A stretch of DNA of 64,000 nt from Phaeosaccion multiseriatum (taxonomy: Eukaryota > Ochrophyta, other classes), in NCBI GenBank assembly GCA_965112735.1, contig OZ218953.1:4774001-4838000 (forward strand), written 5' to 3'. The notes under the pieces were generated by a model. It was not told the origin of the DNA. It was given only the letters and a program-made list of their open reading frames with translations, and searched no databases. The translations under genes were made by a program, and so were the position numbers. Of the stretch, positions 23,159-36,886 are shown piece after piece. How positions within the stretch are numbered: position 1 is the first letter of the stretch; every line of letters begins with the position of its first letter.

Positions 23159-23610
23159 TCTAACAGGCAGTTTGGAGGGTGAGAGGAAGTCCAGAACAAC
23201 AAAGGGCTACACCATCGGGGGGGGGGTGGACCGCAAGTGCGCATTGGTCAGAGGGGCGGATGGAGCACGGAAGGTAGAGCCAATTCCACTTGGTACTGCA
23301 ACTAAACTGATGCTTGCGAACGCGCGGGGCAACCCATAGCCGAGTTTGGAAAGCTTCCCCCCCCTATCACAGCTCATACACCGGTTCATCCTTCCAACAC
23401 CCTCCGCCCCCTCTCTTCCACTCGTCACTCGTCACTTGTTCCTCCCGGCCGCCCCCCCGCCCTCTCTCCTTCCACGCTCCACGCCCCCGCGCCTTACCTT
23501 GCAGGCTTCTTCTTCGGCGGAGCAGGGGCCGCAGTAGCTGCTGCTGTCACGGCCTTTGTATCGTCGTCCTCGCCCTCCCGAGACCGCTTCATCGCGAGTC
23601 GCATACTCAT
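19146..23610 (-). CDS. RTF1: RTF1, Paf1-complex subunit with Plus3 domain
   Basis: Eight exons: 23610-23498, 22962-22737, 22540-22299, 22105-21110, 20997-20769, 20580-20278, 20035-19896, 19707-19146; phases agree throughout, 936 residues. Rtf1 links the Paf1 complex to Spt5 on elongating RNA polymerase II and promotes histone H2B ubiquitination. The Plus3 domain spans roughly 520-625: LDDINR, then EKYVDEPFFEKAV.GLFVKVFVG, YRMCEVGGV, YKLG, and MRMDIVSNSRFTPREVE. N-terminal of it lies a long acidic/Ser/Lys-rich disordered region (~1-515) with many SD/DD/EE clusters, typical of the family but larger than usual. After Plus3 a coiled-coil-like charged region runs to the C-terminus, as in yeast and animal Rtf1. 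A repeated alanine/lysine/glycine tract lies at ~45-85. Nuclear protein, no targeting signal. Confidence 0.92.
23094..23152. repeat. (GA)n microsatellite in intron
   Basis: Almost 30 GA units in the first intron of RTF1; in gene sense it is a (TC)n tract. Confidence 0.95.
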
Positions 23611-24427
23611 CTTGAAAAAGCGCTCTCGAAAAAAACGAAAGGCAGAGGAAGATGGAGAGTATTATGGAAAAGTAGGAGACGGAAGAGATGACAAGGACCG
23701 ATGGGAGAAGCTTACGTTCACCCCGCGGCGGTGCTCTAGAGCTACAGTAGGTGCCAAGGCCAAGGCGCCCGGGGGGGAGGCAGTTTCAGGTTCAGTTGCA
23801 TGCATCGCCAACTTCCGGGCCGACGGTCTACCGTATTAAAACCCTGACGCGCTATCCGCTATCGCCGGCGCCAGGCGGCGAGCTATCTGCTATCGGGGGG
23901 GCCCGATAGCGTGCTATCGAGAGTCATGTATGGCGTTCGTACCATGTATTCACAACGAACGTCTTCCGAAAAAAAAACTCCATTCCTCTTCGAATCGAGG
24001 ACAATGAAGTCCCAGACATGAACAATCCCTAGTGAGTACACAAAAAGAGTCGTAACCCTCTTCAAACGGGGGGGAGGGAAGGGAATGACAAATCGCCACT
24101 TTCTTCCTTCCCCTTCCGCCCCGTCACTATATATATACACGTGCAGCAGCCAGCCGTGCAGCAGCCCCCTTCCCTCCGCAAGCCGCACTCCTCTCGGTGA
24201 GTCCGTCAAAAAGAACAAAGACCCCTCCAGAGGCGGCACAGAGGCGGCGAGCGAGCGCCAAACGTCCTTCCCCCTCCCTGCCCATCGCTGCCCGACATTT
24301 CCCGGCCCTCCCGCTGCTGCTGTATCACCAACTGCTACTGTGTCACCACATACTACTGTCACACCAACTCCTGCTCCCCCTTTCACCGACTGCTGTAGTG
24401 TCACCATGTCACCAACTGCTGTGCCCT
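23611..24427. other. Intergenic region upstream of RTF1
   Basis: 0.8 kb between the RTF1 start and the stop of the next minus-strand gene. It contains fold-back element copy 2 (23842-23925), a TATATATATA patch at 24129, and near 24305-24420 a loose repeat of CACCAACTGCT / TGTCACCA. No gene seen. Confidence 0.6.
23842..23925. mobile_element. Short fold-back (MITE-like) element, copy 2
   Basis: Starts CCCTGACGCGCTATCCGCTATC and closes with GATAGCGTGCTATCGAGA, matching the internal and terminal words of the element at 7117-7207. The ends are more eroded: the outer TCGA and the right-hand GTCAGGGG are missing or changed. The core can still form a long hairpin around GGCGCC and GGGCCC. Confidence 0.65.
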
Positions 24428-27400
24428 TCATCGCGACGACGAGTGCCCGCTCGACCGCTCGGCCACCGCCTTCGCGTACTTGGCAGCGATGGTGCGGTGG
24501 TCCTTGCCCGTCTCCTCCATGCACGCAATCATGAGCGCTGCCACCTCCTCCCTGGCCTTGATGACCATACCCGCCACTACTCTGGGCTGCAGCACCTTCT
24601 TGCTGTCCCAGCGCGTGTGCGCAAGTTGGAGCACCTCCGCTCCGAAGATGGCCAGCAGGATGTCGTTACCGCTGTCGTTGGGGTTGGGTCGGGTTGTGTT
24701 GTTTGGGTCCAAGGGTGGGGTGTGCGGGGGGAGGGCAGGGAAAGAGAGGGTCAGGCGTGTGTAGGGTGGGGTGGCGGGGTGGTGAAGGAGGGGAGGGGTG
24801 GTGGGGTGGTGGGGTGGTGGGGTCTCAATCTCTCTACCCCTCACCTCTCCCACCCCCCCTCTCTCTCTGACACACACACACACACCGCACTCACAGCTTT
24901 GGGTAGGGCATGGACGGCTGCTCCACCTGGCCGCCGCCGGATGCCTTGTTCTTCTTGTCGAAGTACACGCTGCCCCCCAGCCTCCTCATCTTCTCGTGGT
25001 CAATCTTCTTCTCCGCGAGCCTCTGCCCTCTCTCCGAGTCCCTCGCCCCTGGCCGCGGTCCCTGCAGCTCCTTCTGCTGCGCCCTGCCCGCCCTTGTCTG
25101 GTAGCACACGTGCTGCAGCCAAGACGATGCGTTCTTCTTGCCCTCCTCCTCCAGGCGGGTTTCCACCTTCATCACGGCAAGATCGGTGATGAGCTGAAAT
25201 TGGGAGTTCGTGTGTGTGTGCGTGTGTTCCGGAGGGGGAGGGGGGGGGGGCAGAGTGGGCGGTGAGGGGCAGAGGCATGCACCATTGAACTCAGTAGAGC
25301 TCGTCAACTGAGTGAGGGGCGTGGTATGGCGCCATTTGGAGTCGAGCACCACCTCGCGTGTAAGACGTCATCTTAGCGCTAATCGTGGCGGGGGGGGGGG
25401 GCGAAGTCGGCCGAGGAGGAGCATCATGTACCACTCCAAGCATCCCTCCCTCCCTCCCTCCCTCCCTTCCTTCCTCTCTTCTTCCTCCCTCCCTCCCTCC
25501 CTCCCCTACCTCGAGCAGTTGGCAGTAGTTCTCCGTCCTGAGCGGCGTGCTCTCCTCCACCACGCTGTCCTGCCCGCTCTGGAAGGGCATTTCGCTTTTG
25601 CTGCGCTGGATGGCCATGGCTATGCCCCCTCCCCCCCCCTGCGCTTCCTCGAAGATGTGCGCCGCGGCGGCGTTCTCCTGCGCCACAAAGCGAAGATCCT
25701 GTTGCACATGGGTAAAAGATGGCAATGGATGACAGTGGATGGCAGTGGATGGCAGTGGATGGGGCAGGGGGGGGGGGGGGGATGAGTGGAGAGATGGCAC
25801 CGCAGACCTTACTGGGCCTCAGAGAGACCAACGGAGGAGAGATACAATGCCAAATACATGTAACAAGATGACAGCGCAGCCTATCCTACTTACTTACTTC
25901 CCTCCCCGACCCCGCACATGGAACGCCACGCCAATGCGACACACACACGCGCACACACACACACACACACACGCACACACACACGCACGCACACACACAC
26001 ATACACGCGCACGCACACACACACTCACGTTGGCCCACTCCTTGGCCAGGTGCTCCCGGATGGTGAACACTTTCTGCGCGACCTTGCTGGGCTCGATGAG
26101 TTGGCGCCGCTTGAGCACCGTCTGCACGGGGGGGTGCTGCGCCTCCAGCTCCAGCTGAGGAGGGCACGAGAAAGGCAGAGAGAGTGTGTGTGAGAGAAAG
26201 AGCGCGCCAGTGAGCCAGCGTGCGTGCGTGCGTGCTCTGTCAATTATCGGTGTGGCAAGGAGGAGGGAAGGAAGGAAGGAAGGAAGGAAGGAGAGACTCC
26301 AGAGGCCTCGCTCCTTCCGCTGCTCGCTAAAGTCAAGCCTAAGGTCTTGAAACTGAAACTTTGCTGCTGTTTGCTGCACCGCCCCTCACCTTCATTCTGT
26401 CGTCCTCGTCCCAGTCCGCTGCGAGCATGTTGGCCGTGTGTCGCCACTCCGATTGCGTGGGGGGGCGCGTCACAGCCTGGTGGGGTATGGGCAGGGTAGG
26501 ATGGGGTAGGAAAGGGGGGTATTGGGGCGTGCGTGACATGCCAGGAGAAGGGGGAAGGACACGGGGTCAGGGTCACAGCGCCGCGGTAGCGGCAGTGATG
26601 GTGCGGTGCAGATTGACACGTCCACGCGAAGGGGCGGGACGGTCAGCGCGTCGACGTACGCCCTGAGAGCCCCACGCGGAAAGCCTCCTTCCCTCCCGTC
26701 CCTCTCCCCCCCTCCGCATGTCCCGTCTAATCGAGGCAGCAGAAAGGTGCCAAGACCGGCGAAGACTCGCCGCTTCGCTGATAGTCGTGTGTCTGGCTGC
26801 CAATAGGAGGCTTTGTCAGCCTCCTCCTCCCCCCCTCACCTTCTTCTCGGCCTCTAGCACGGCGGGACTGTCCTCGGTGACGAGCTGGTCCAGCACAGCC
26901 TCTTCGGGAGGCGCTCCCATCATCTGCAGCATGTACATCGCCCAGCCGACCTGGATAACCAACCAATAAGGTGAACATGAACGTACGAGAAACGGATCAT
27001 CTCCCCCCCACTTGCTCGTGCAACGGGGTATGGTATGTGCATCTACGCTCTTCCTCCCCCCCCTCTCTACTCTCTTACCTGCTGCATGGGCGTGCGCCCC
27101 TCCGCCAGACTCTCCATCGTCTCCGCCGCTTCGTCGTACTTCTTGAGCCACTCCAGATGCACGCCGTCTGTTGCAGTTGTATGTATGTAAGGGGGGGGGG
27201 GGGGGAGGGGCCGTTGCAGTTGCTTAGGTGAGTTACGAGGAGAGCGAAGGGGGCAAGGCAGCACGCGAGGCCCAGGGGGACTTGCGGGTTGGGGAGGGAA
27301 GAAAGGGGGACGAGGCGCCGTAGCAAGCAGAGGTCGAAGGCCCTAGGCCTCAACAGAGCGGAAGGAGGCGGCAGTTCAATGAGAACAAGCCATTGTCGAA

Positions 27401-27809
27401 TGGGAGGTGTTAGTCACCCACCGTTCATCTCCTCCCAGTACACTTTCAAGCACTCGTAAGTCGCTCGGGTGAGGAGCTCCTTGCTTTCCTGCCTAATCTT
27501 GCCCTCTATCATGCGCGAGTTGCTGGACGGCTCACTCCAAGACGACCAACCGGAGATGGACTGCAAACACAGAGTCCTGCGTCTAATTTGCCCCTGCTGC
27601 AGCCTCTGCTGCTTCTCAATGGAGATCGACTGCCTCCACCAGCAAGCGCTACTACTGCTGCTCCTCCTCGAGCAGCCAAGGCGAGCTAGTGCCCCTCCGG
27701 GCGCCCTCACACCCGAAAGAGGAGAGGTGAAGGCCTCTCCGGAGCCGAAGAGCGCGGCTGCAGTCGCTGCGCCAGCTACGGCCTTAAGCAGTGTGTGGCT
27801 CTCCGTCAT
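24428..27809 (-). CDS. Unidentified plastid-targeted protein
   Basis: Eight exons: 27809-27422, 27167-27079, 26950-26840, 26476-26390, 26154-26029, 25698-25510, 25193-24895, 24671-24428; phases agree, 510 residues. Residues 1-27 form a signal peptide ending GSGEAF|TSPLSG, followed by a Ser/Arg/Gln-rich transit region, so it is very probably imported into a secondary plastid. The mature part is soluble, helical and charged, with no domain or catalytic motif I know; a Gly run (GGGGG) sits near residue 250. The length and conserved feel of the helical segments suggest a real conserved protein. The start was chosen at 27809 because it gives the signal peptide; an upstream in-frame extension has no support. 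It diverges from HPPK-DHPS with only 174 bp between start codons. Confidence 0.72.
25938..26024. repeat. (CA)n / CACG microsatellite in intron
   Basis: Imperfect CA repeats broken by CG and TA steps, next to the donor of the exon at 26154-26029. In gene sense it reads GTGAGTGTGTGT, so the splice donor sits at the edge of the repeat. Confidence 0.9.
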
Positions 27810-27983
27810 GCTCCCACGACAACCACGTCTCTCTCCTGTCGTCGTCCACATGATGAGAGCTGAGTTGGGTTTGTTGACAACCCAAACGAAAAGGAAGAAA
27901 GGAGTGTTGACGAGTCGAGACGTTCCGGTACGAACCCTCCCCATCCCTGAAGAAATGGAAAGCTTGATAATGAATTAAATGCA
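27810..27983. promoter_or_regulatory. Putative bidirectional promoter
   Basis: 174 bp separate the divergent start codons of the unidentified plastid protein (27809, minus) and HPPK-DHPS (27984, plus). No defined element can be named; the inference rests on the short gap. Confidence 0.4.
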
Positions 27984-31237
<3,254 letters not shown>

Positions 31238-32314
31238 AGCGAGCCATGGTAGCGAGCCACAGAGACATCATTCACTCCACTCCACTTTAGGTAGATGGGA
31301 TGGGGTGGGATAGAGGCCCAGCCCAGCCAGAGACAAGAAAGGAGAGAGGGTCGTCGATGGAGGTCCCGACCTTCTTCAACCCCTGGATCGTTTCAAGTTA
31401 AAGGACAACTGCTGACCTTCTTTTATATTGTATTACTGTCGCGCACTCACTTCACTTTCCGTCACCGCTAATTGCCCCGCTTCTCTTCTCTTCTCTTCGA
31501 TAAAAAGAAAGGGGAATCAAAAGATAAACCCCGTGATGGTTGGGGGGGGGGGGGGGCGACGACACGTGGAGGCCTGCAGTCTCCTCCCACTCATCCTCTT
31601 TCTCTTCGTTTCCACCCTTTCCCTTTTGGCCTTTGTATACTAAACCTTAAAAAACAACTTCGACGGTCCTTCCGCTACAGGAGAGTCCGCCAAATCAATG
31701 AATGAATGCTCTGCAACAAAAGCGTTGCTCGCTGGTGCTGGTGCTGGTGCTGTGCTTGGTACTCGTGTGCGCCCACTCACAAGTGACCGACGGTACGTAC
31801 CGCACCGCACCACCACCACGCGAAGACGGGATCGACCACCGGTGACGCCTCTATTCACGCGACGGACCCCCCCTCCCTCCCTCGGCGGCTGCTACACTAC
31901 TCCACACCTGTATCTGGAGCGTTTCCCTTCCCATCCGCTGGAATGCCCAGAAAGAGCAGAATACGCACACTTGGCCACGCAGAAGGAGCGGGCCATCTGT
32001 CTGCCCGTCCGTCTGCGTCACTCACAGACGACTGCATCTCTCTCTATTATCTCTATCTCTCTTTGTCTATGTCTCTCTTCTCCTTCCCTCACTCCCGTCT
32101 CTAGGCTCTCTCTAGGCTCGAAAAAAGAGAGGGCCATCCGTCGTCCGTCTGCGTCACTCATACAAAAGCAACGCACTCCCCTGCCGCTGTTCCACTGCCT
32201 AATTGGTCGTTGCCCCCCCCCCGCTTGCTCTCACTTGAGAGGCCTCTGGGAACTTACCCGACCCCCCCTCCTCCCTCCCCCACCCCCCCCACACACACAC
32301 ACCCACGCATGCAC
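31238..32314. other. Intergenic region between convergent genes
   Basis: 1.08 kb between the stops of HPPK-DHPS (plus) and the next minus-strand gene. A G-run is at 31542-31555, a CA run near 32290. A duplicated phrase, GGGCCATC.GTC.GTCCGTCTGCGTCACTCA, occurs in part at ~31990-32025 and ~32130-32160. A 399-codon open frame crosses the region but has no protein-like composition. Confidence 0.6.
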
Positions 32315-34524
32315 TCACTCATCGAAATCACGCTCTCTTACGTCACTCAATGCGTCATACTCGTCCACCATGAGAGGCGTCTTGGGGGTGGGCGGCTGTG
32401 GAGGGGCCACATACATGCACACGGGGAGGGGAGCCACAAGAACATCAACGAGAGGGATGAGTCGTGGCCATCAGCACAGCAAAGACCCAGCAACGAGAAG
32501 GGTGCATCGTGGGCCACAGGGCCGGGCCCAACAAAGAAGGGAGGACGCTGTCCTCTTTCGCCCTGCTCACCCTCCTCCTTCCACCCTACTGCACTACTGC
32601 ACTGCACTGCATTGCTCTGCTTCGACGGACAACGCCTCCGCATGTGCTCGTGCCGTTCTCCCCTCCCCCCGTCCTCCTGCCCCGCCTTCACTCACCTCTC
32701 GCACTTTGGGCCCCACCGAATCCGGGTCCAGCTCCTCCGCCAGCGCCCCCTTCCTCCTCTTCTTGCTCACCCCGGCAGACGTTTGGCCGCCCCCCGAACC
32801 CACGCCGACCTTAGTGACGTCGTCGAGCTTCAAGTCTGCGTCCCCGAGCACATCGAGGATGCGGCTTTTGGGCTGCGGTGTACAGGGCAGAGCATGAACC
32901 ATGAGACAGAGGAGAGAGAGGAGAGGCAGGTGGGAGGGGGGGGCGAGAGAGTGAAGAGAGAGAAAGAGAGAGAGAGAGAGGGGGGGGGGAGAGAGTCAGT
33001 TAACAAGTCAGTCACTCAGTAAGTCAGGATGTGGGCTCTCCTTTCGGGGAGGGAGTCTCCACAACCACCAGCAGCAGCAGCAACAACAGGACACACATAC
33101 ACGGCGGCTTTTCCCGGATGATCGGCGTACACGCATATACAGACTCTCTCTCTCTCTCTCCGTATGTGTGTGTGTGTGTGTGTCTGTACCTCCTTGGGAA
33201 AGCTCTCGCCCTTGGCCAATGTGCGGCCCGAAAACGTGCCCTCCTGCACGAAGTCCGTCTTGAGGCCGAATAAGCTCTTCTTCTCCGAGATGATGACCCC
33301 GTCCGCCAGCGTCACCAGCTTGGCTCCGTCCGCGTCCGTGTCGCGGGGCTTCGACAGAGGGGCCCTCCAAAACACCAGCGCTGGTGGGATGGTGGGAGGG
33401 TCGGGATCAAGGGTCCGAGTGGAGGTAGCGCCGGGATCAAAGTCAGGATCAAGCACAAGATCAGGGTTAGGGTGAAACTTTTGTCTACACACACTTGTCA
33501 TTCTTTTTCGGGGGCCTCCAACATCTGCTTCTATCCTGAGTGAGTCCACCCTACGTCTGTCCCGACGCTCAGCTCTAAACCCCACCTGAGGGGATGTCGA
33601 ACACCTCACTGTACAGCTCCGTGAGGGGGCAGGAGAACTGCAGGTAGTCCACGCCCTCCTCCTCTTCGATGCGCCAGTTGCCATTCTCGGTGCTGATCAT
33701 ACCCTCACTAATGGGGCACACATCAGTGGAGAGAGAGAAAGAGGAGGGGGAGAGAGAGGAAGCGAGGGAGTGACGCTTAAGACGCACCACGGGATGGGGG
33801 CGAAATCTTCTTTCTCCTTCTCCCGACACCCGGCCAAATGCTGCGTTTGCTGCTGCTGCTGCTGCCGCTGCTCCGAGACGCACCTGTACGCACACTCTCC
33901 ATCGGCCATAAGGCTCAGCTGACAAGTCCTATTGCCGAACCCAAACGCTGCAAAATTCAACCACACTTCTCGCCCTTCCAGATCTTCCCCCACAACTCCT
34001 GAGGTGCCGTAGAGAGGAGGGAGAGCGGTTGCTACCCGGGCCGAGGGAGGGGGGGCGAGCGAGGACGCTTCTGCTGGGGAGGAGGAGGAGAAGGGAGAAG
34101 AGCGGCCACCATACTGCGACGACCGCCTATTCCAATTGCTGCTATGGGTCGGAAGAGGACTGCAGGAGGTGACGGGGGGCAGAGGAGGACGGGAGGAGCA
34201 GCAGAGCAGAAGAGGGAGGGTGGAGGAGGAGAGAGGGCAAATTCAGGCTCGAGTCGCGTGCTACCGCTGCTCAATCCCCCCCCCCCTGGAATGATGCGCT
34301 GTCGTCCCCCCGTACGACTCCACCGCCACTCGCATCTTCTCCTCCCCATCCGCTGCCCACTTGAGCCCGTGCTGGAGAAGAAAGGGGGTGCCCGTCAATC
34401 AGTACCTGCTGCTGATCCAGGCGTTGGCGGAGAAGGCCCCAAGCAAGACGCACGCAACGACCTGGCCTATGCAGCGCCTCCAGCCGAAGTTCCGTCGCCG
34501 CTGCTCCTTCTCCGCTGTCCCCAT
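32315..34524 (-). CDS. Unidentified plastid-type protein
   Basis: Seven exons: 34524-34406, 34371-34316, 33998-33884, 33707-33586, 33380-33190, 32872-32696, 32395-32315; phases agree, ~286 residues. Exon 2 is the least certain. The N-terminus has a hydrophobic stretch GQVVACVLLGAFSANAW followed by a Ser/Arg-rich region, compatible with a bipartite plastid address, although the Arg/Glu-rich first 15 residues are unusual. The mature part starts with an aromatic, beta-rich segment (REVWLNFAAFGFGN), then GNWRIEEEEGVDYLQFSCPL, LVFWRAP and a Lys-Phe-Gly segment; this pattern recalls lipocalin-like plastid proteins of diatoms, but I cannot name the family. The C-terminus is Lys/Asp/Glu-rich. It diverges from the gene at 34863. 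Confidence 0.65.
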
Positions 34525-34862
34525 GGTGTTGTGTTTTTGTTTTGATATCCGTCTCATGAGGCAGATGTATATGGATGCAGCTGTTCCCCCCCTGGGAGAA
34601 AAAAGTTTGCGCTTTGCGCGCCAAACGCTTTTCTGTCAATGTAGGTCGGGGAGGGAGATTCTCTTCTGCCAAAGCAGAAGAGAGAGAGCTGGGGAGGGAG
34701 GGAGGGAGGGAGAGAGGAGAGAGAGAGAGAAAGCGACATAGCGGCAGAACGAAAGCCTCCTCCCCCGGCTAGGAGCGAAGCGTTGGACGCTCTCCCCGTT
34801 TGTTGGCGATTAGACGATTCAACTCCTCCCTCTCCTGGGAGGAGAGGGGGGCCTAGCTCCGC
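34525..34862. promoter_or_regulatory. Putative bidirectional promoter
   Basis: 338 bp between divergent start codons. It includes a GGGA-rich run at 34690-34712 and a GA run near 34718-34732. Two pieces near 34600-34680 can pair (TTTTGGCGCGC..., TCTTCTGC.AAAGCAGAAGA), the latter a perfect 9-bp inverted repeat around 34661-34683. No specific element is recognised. Confidence 0.35.
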
Positions 34863-36847
34863 ATGCCGGAGGTGATTGACCTGTGCGAGTCATCGGAGGA
34901 GGACTCTCTGATTGACCTGTGCGAGTCATCGGAGGAGGACTCGGAGGGCAACGTGCAGATTCTAACGAAGGACGAAGCTGCTGCTGTTGAGGAGGAGGAG
35001 GAGGAGGAGGAGGAGGAGGAGGAGGGGAGGGGGGGGGGGGAGAAGAGCAAGAGCAAGAAGAAAGAGAAAAAGAAGAAGAAGAAGAAGAAGAAGAAGAAGA
35101 AGCATGGTCCTGCTGGTGGTGAAAAGGGTGTTGGGCAGAAGGCTGCTCGTGGAGACACGAGGGGCCATGACAAGGGGGCCAAGGGCATTGAAAAGATGAA
35201 GAAGAACAATAACAAGAAGGAGAAGGTCTGTGCTGCTGGCCATGAAAGCCACAGGCGGGGTGATCGAGGTAATGACCGGGAGGCCAAGGGGGGCGGTACC
35301 AAGAAGGATACGACTGGCGCCCCAGCGAAGGCCTCGAGGAAGAGGCCCAGGCAGGGGAGGGGCAGCAGCGAGGAAGGCCACAAGAAAGAACCACAGCACA
35401 GTGTGACATTTTGGGCGACCCTGAGCAGCGTCAGTGGCTCCGAGGACTCCGTGTCGGGGCAGAGCTTGGGCAAGGATCGGCGCGGGGAGCTGGGGCAATG
35501 GGGGGGGTTTAGGTTCATAGAAGAGCTCTGTCAAGAGTGTCCGGGCGAGCCCCCAATGTTGGACGAGGTATTCGAGGTGGGTGCGCGTGAGATTCAATAG
35601 ACTTGTGTTCGTGACCATGACGCACCCGCTGATTGGGCAAGCAACTCTCTCTTCTTTATCTGCTTTATTCTGCTCTGCTCTGCTCTGCTCTGCTCTGTCT
35701 CCCTCTCCTTCCCTCAGTCAAGAAAGGTGCACAACATGCGTATCAACCTTGGAGAAGGTGACCGTCTGCTTTCGCTGAAGGAAGACCCTGCGCCCGGGTC
35801 AAAGCTCGGCGTGCTGAAATTCGAGAGGGGCCCGGTTGGGACGAGAGCCTGTCTCCACTCGCACCACTTTCATGACAGAGTCGCGCTTCGAGCGGGCTCT
35901 CACACTGCCTCGTTCGGCGGCGCCGCGCAAAGTAGATTCGCGGCGGGGCCTTTTGATGGCCTCGTTGTCTGCCATGACACGCGCAAGGTGCTTGAAGTGC
36001 GGGACGGGTCACAGGCTCACCTGCTCGGGGTCAAGTGCGGCTCTTCATTGATGATGAAGAGCTTTAGGACGGAGGATGAGCTGCGACAGGACCTAAAGAA
36101 CAAGTACGACAGCGGGAAGTACGGGCCTGTCGGGAGCTTGGCCCTGGTGTTTGCCTGTGATGCGAGCAGTGGTGGAAGAAGCAGCAGTCATAGGCCAAGC
36201 ATCCGTCGTGCAGGGCGACATAGGGCTGGGCCGATGGAGGCTGTTGCGGAAGGGGAGGGGGGGGAGGAAGAAGAGGAGGCGTGTACGACAGGGGAAAGTG
36301 CCGCTGGACTAGGGAGGGGAGCGGAGGGAGAGGCGGAGGAGGATGGTGGAGAGGCTTTCCCAGCACTGGCGACAGAAGAGGAGCAGGAACAGGGAGAAGA
36401 GGAAGAGGAAGAGGGTGAAGAGTTTATCGAGGGCTTGCCAGGAGCAGGAGGAGGAGGAGGAGGAGGAGGAGGAGGGGAGGAAGAAGAAGATAATGAGGAG
36501 CAGGAGCAGGAGCGGGAAGAAGAAGAGGAGGAGGAAGAGGGCGAAGAGCTCGTGGAGGGACTGGGAGGAGGAGAAGGAGGAGGAGACGAAGAGACTAACG
36601 GTATCGTCATTGCGGACGATGGGGGGGTGCACGCCAACGACGACGACGCCGACGACCACGGTTTCTACGGCTTTGATCTCGGAGAAGAGGGGGCATCTAC
36701 GACAGAGCACGAGCACACGGAGGATGAGGGGACGGAGAGAGAGGAGGAGGAGGAGGGCGAGGAGGTGGTCGTGCGGCCACTCCTTGTGAACGAGGAGGGG
36801 ACAGGAGGGGGGGGAGGGGCGTCGGTCCAGATTCGGGCAGAGGAGCG

Positions 36848-36886
<39 letters not shown>

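Noticed and set aside
31698-32897. Open frame of 399 codons on the plus strand
   Set aside because: Runs through a spacer and opposite the exons of the minus-strand plastid-type gene; composition is that of antisense pyrimidine tracts, with no domain.
34962-35618. Leu-rich open frame on the minus strand opposite the nuclear-type gene
   Set aside because: Poly-Leu comes from the antisense of Glu/Lys repeats; it looks membrane-like only by composition.
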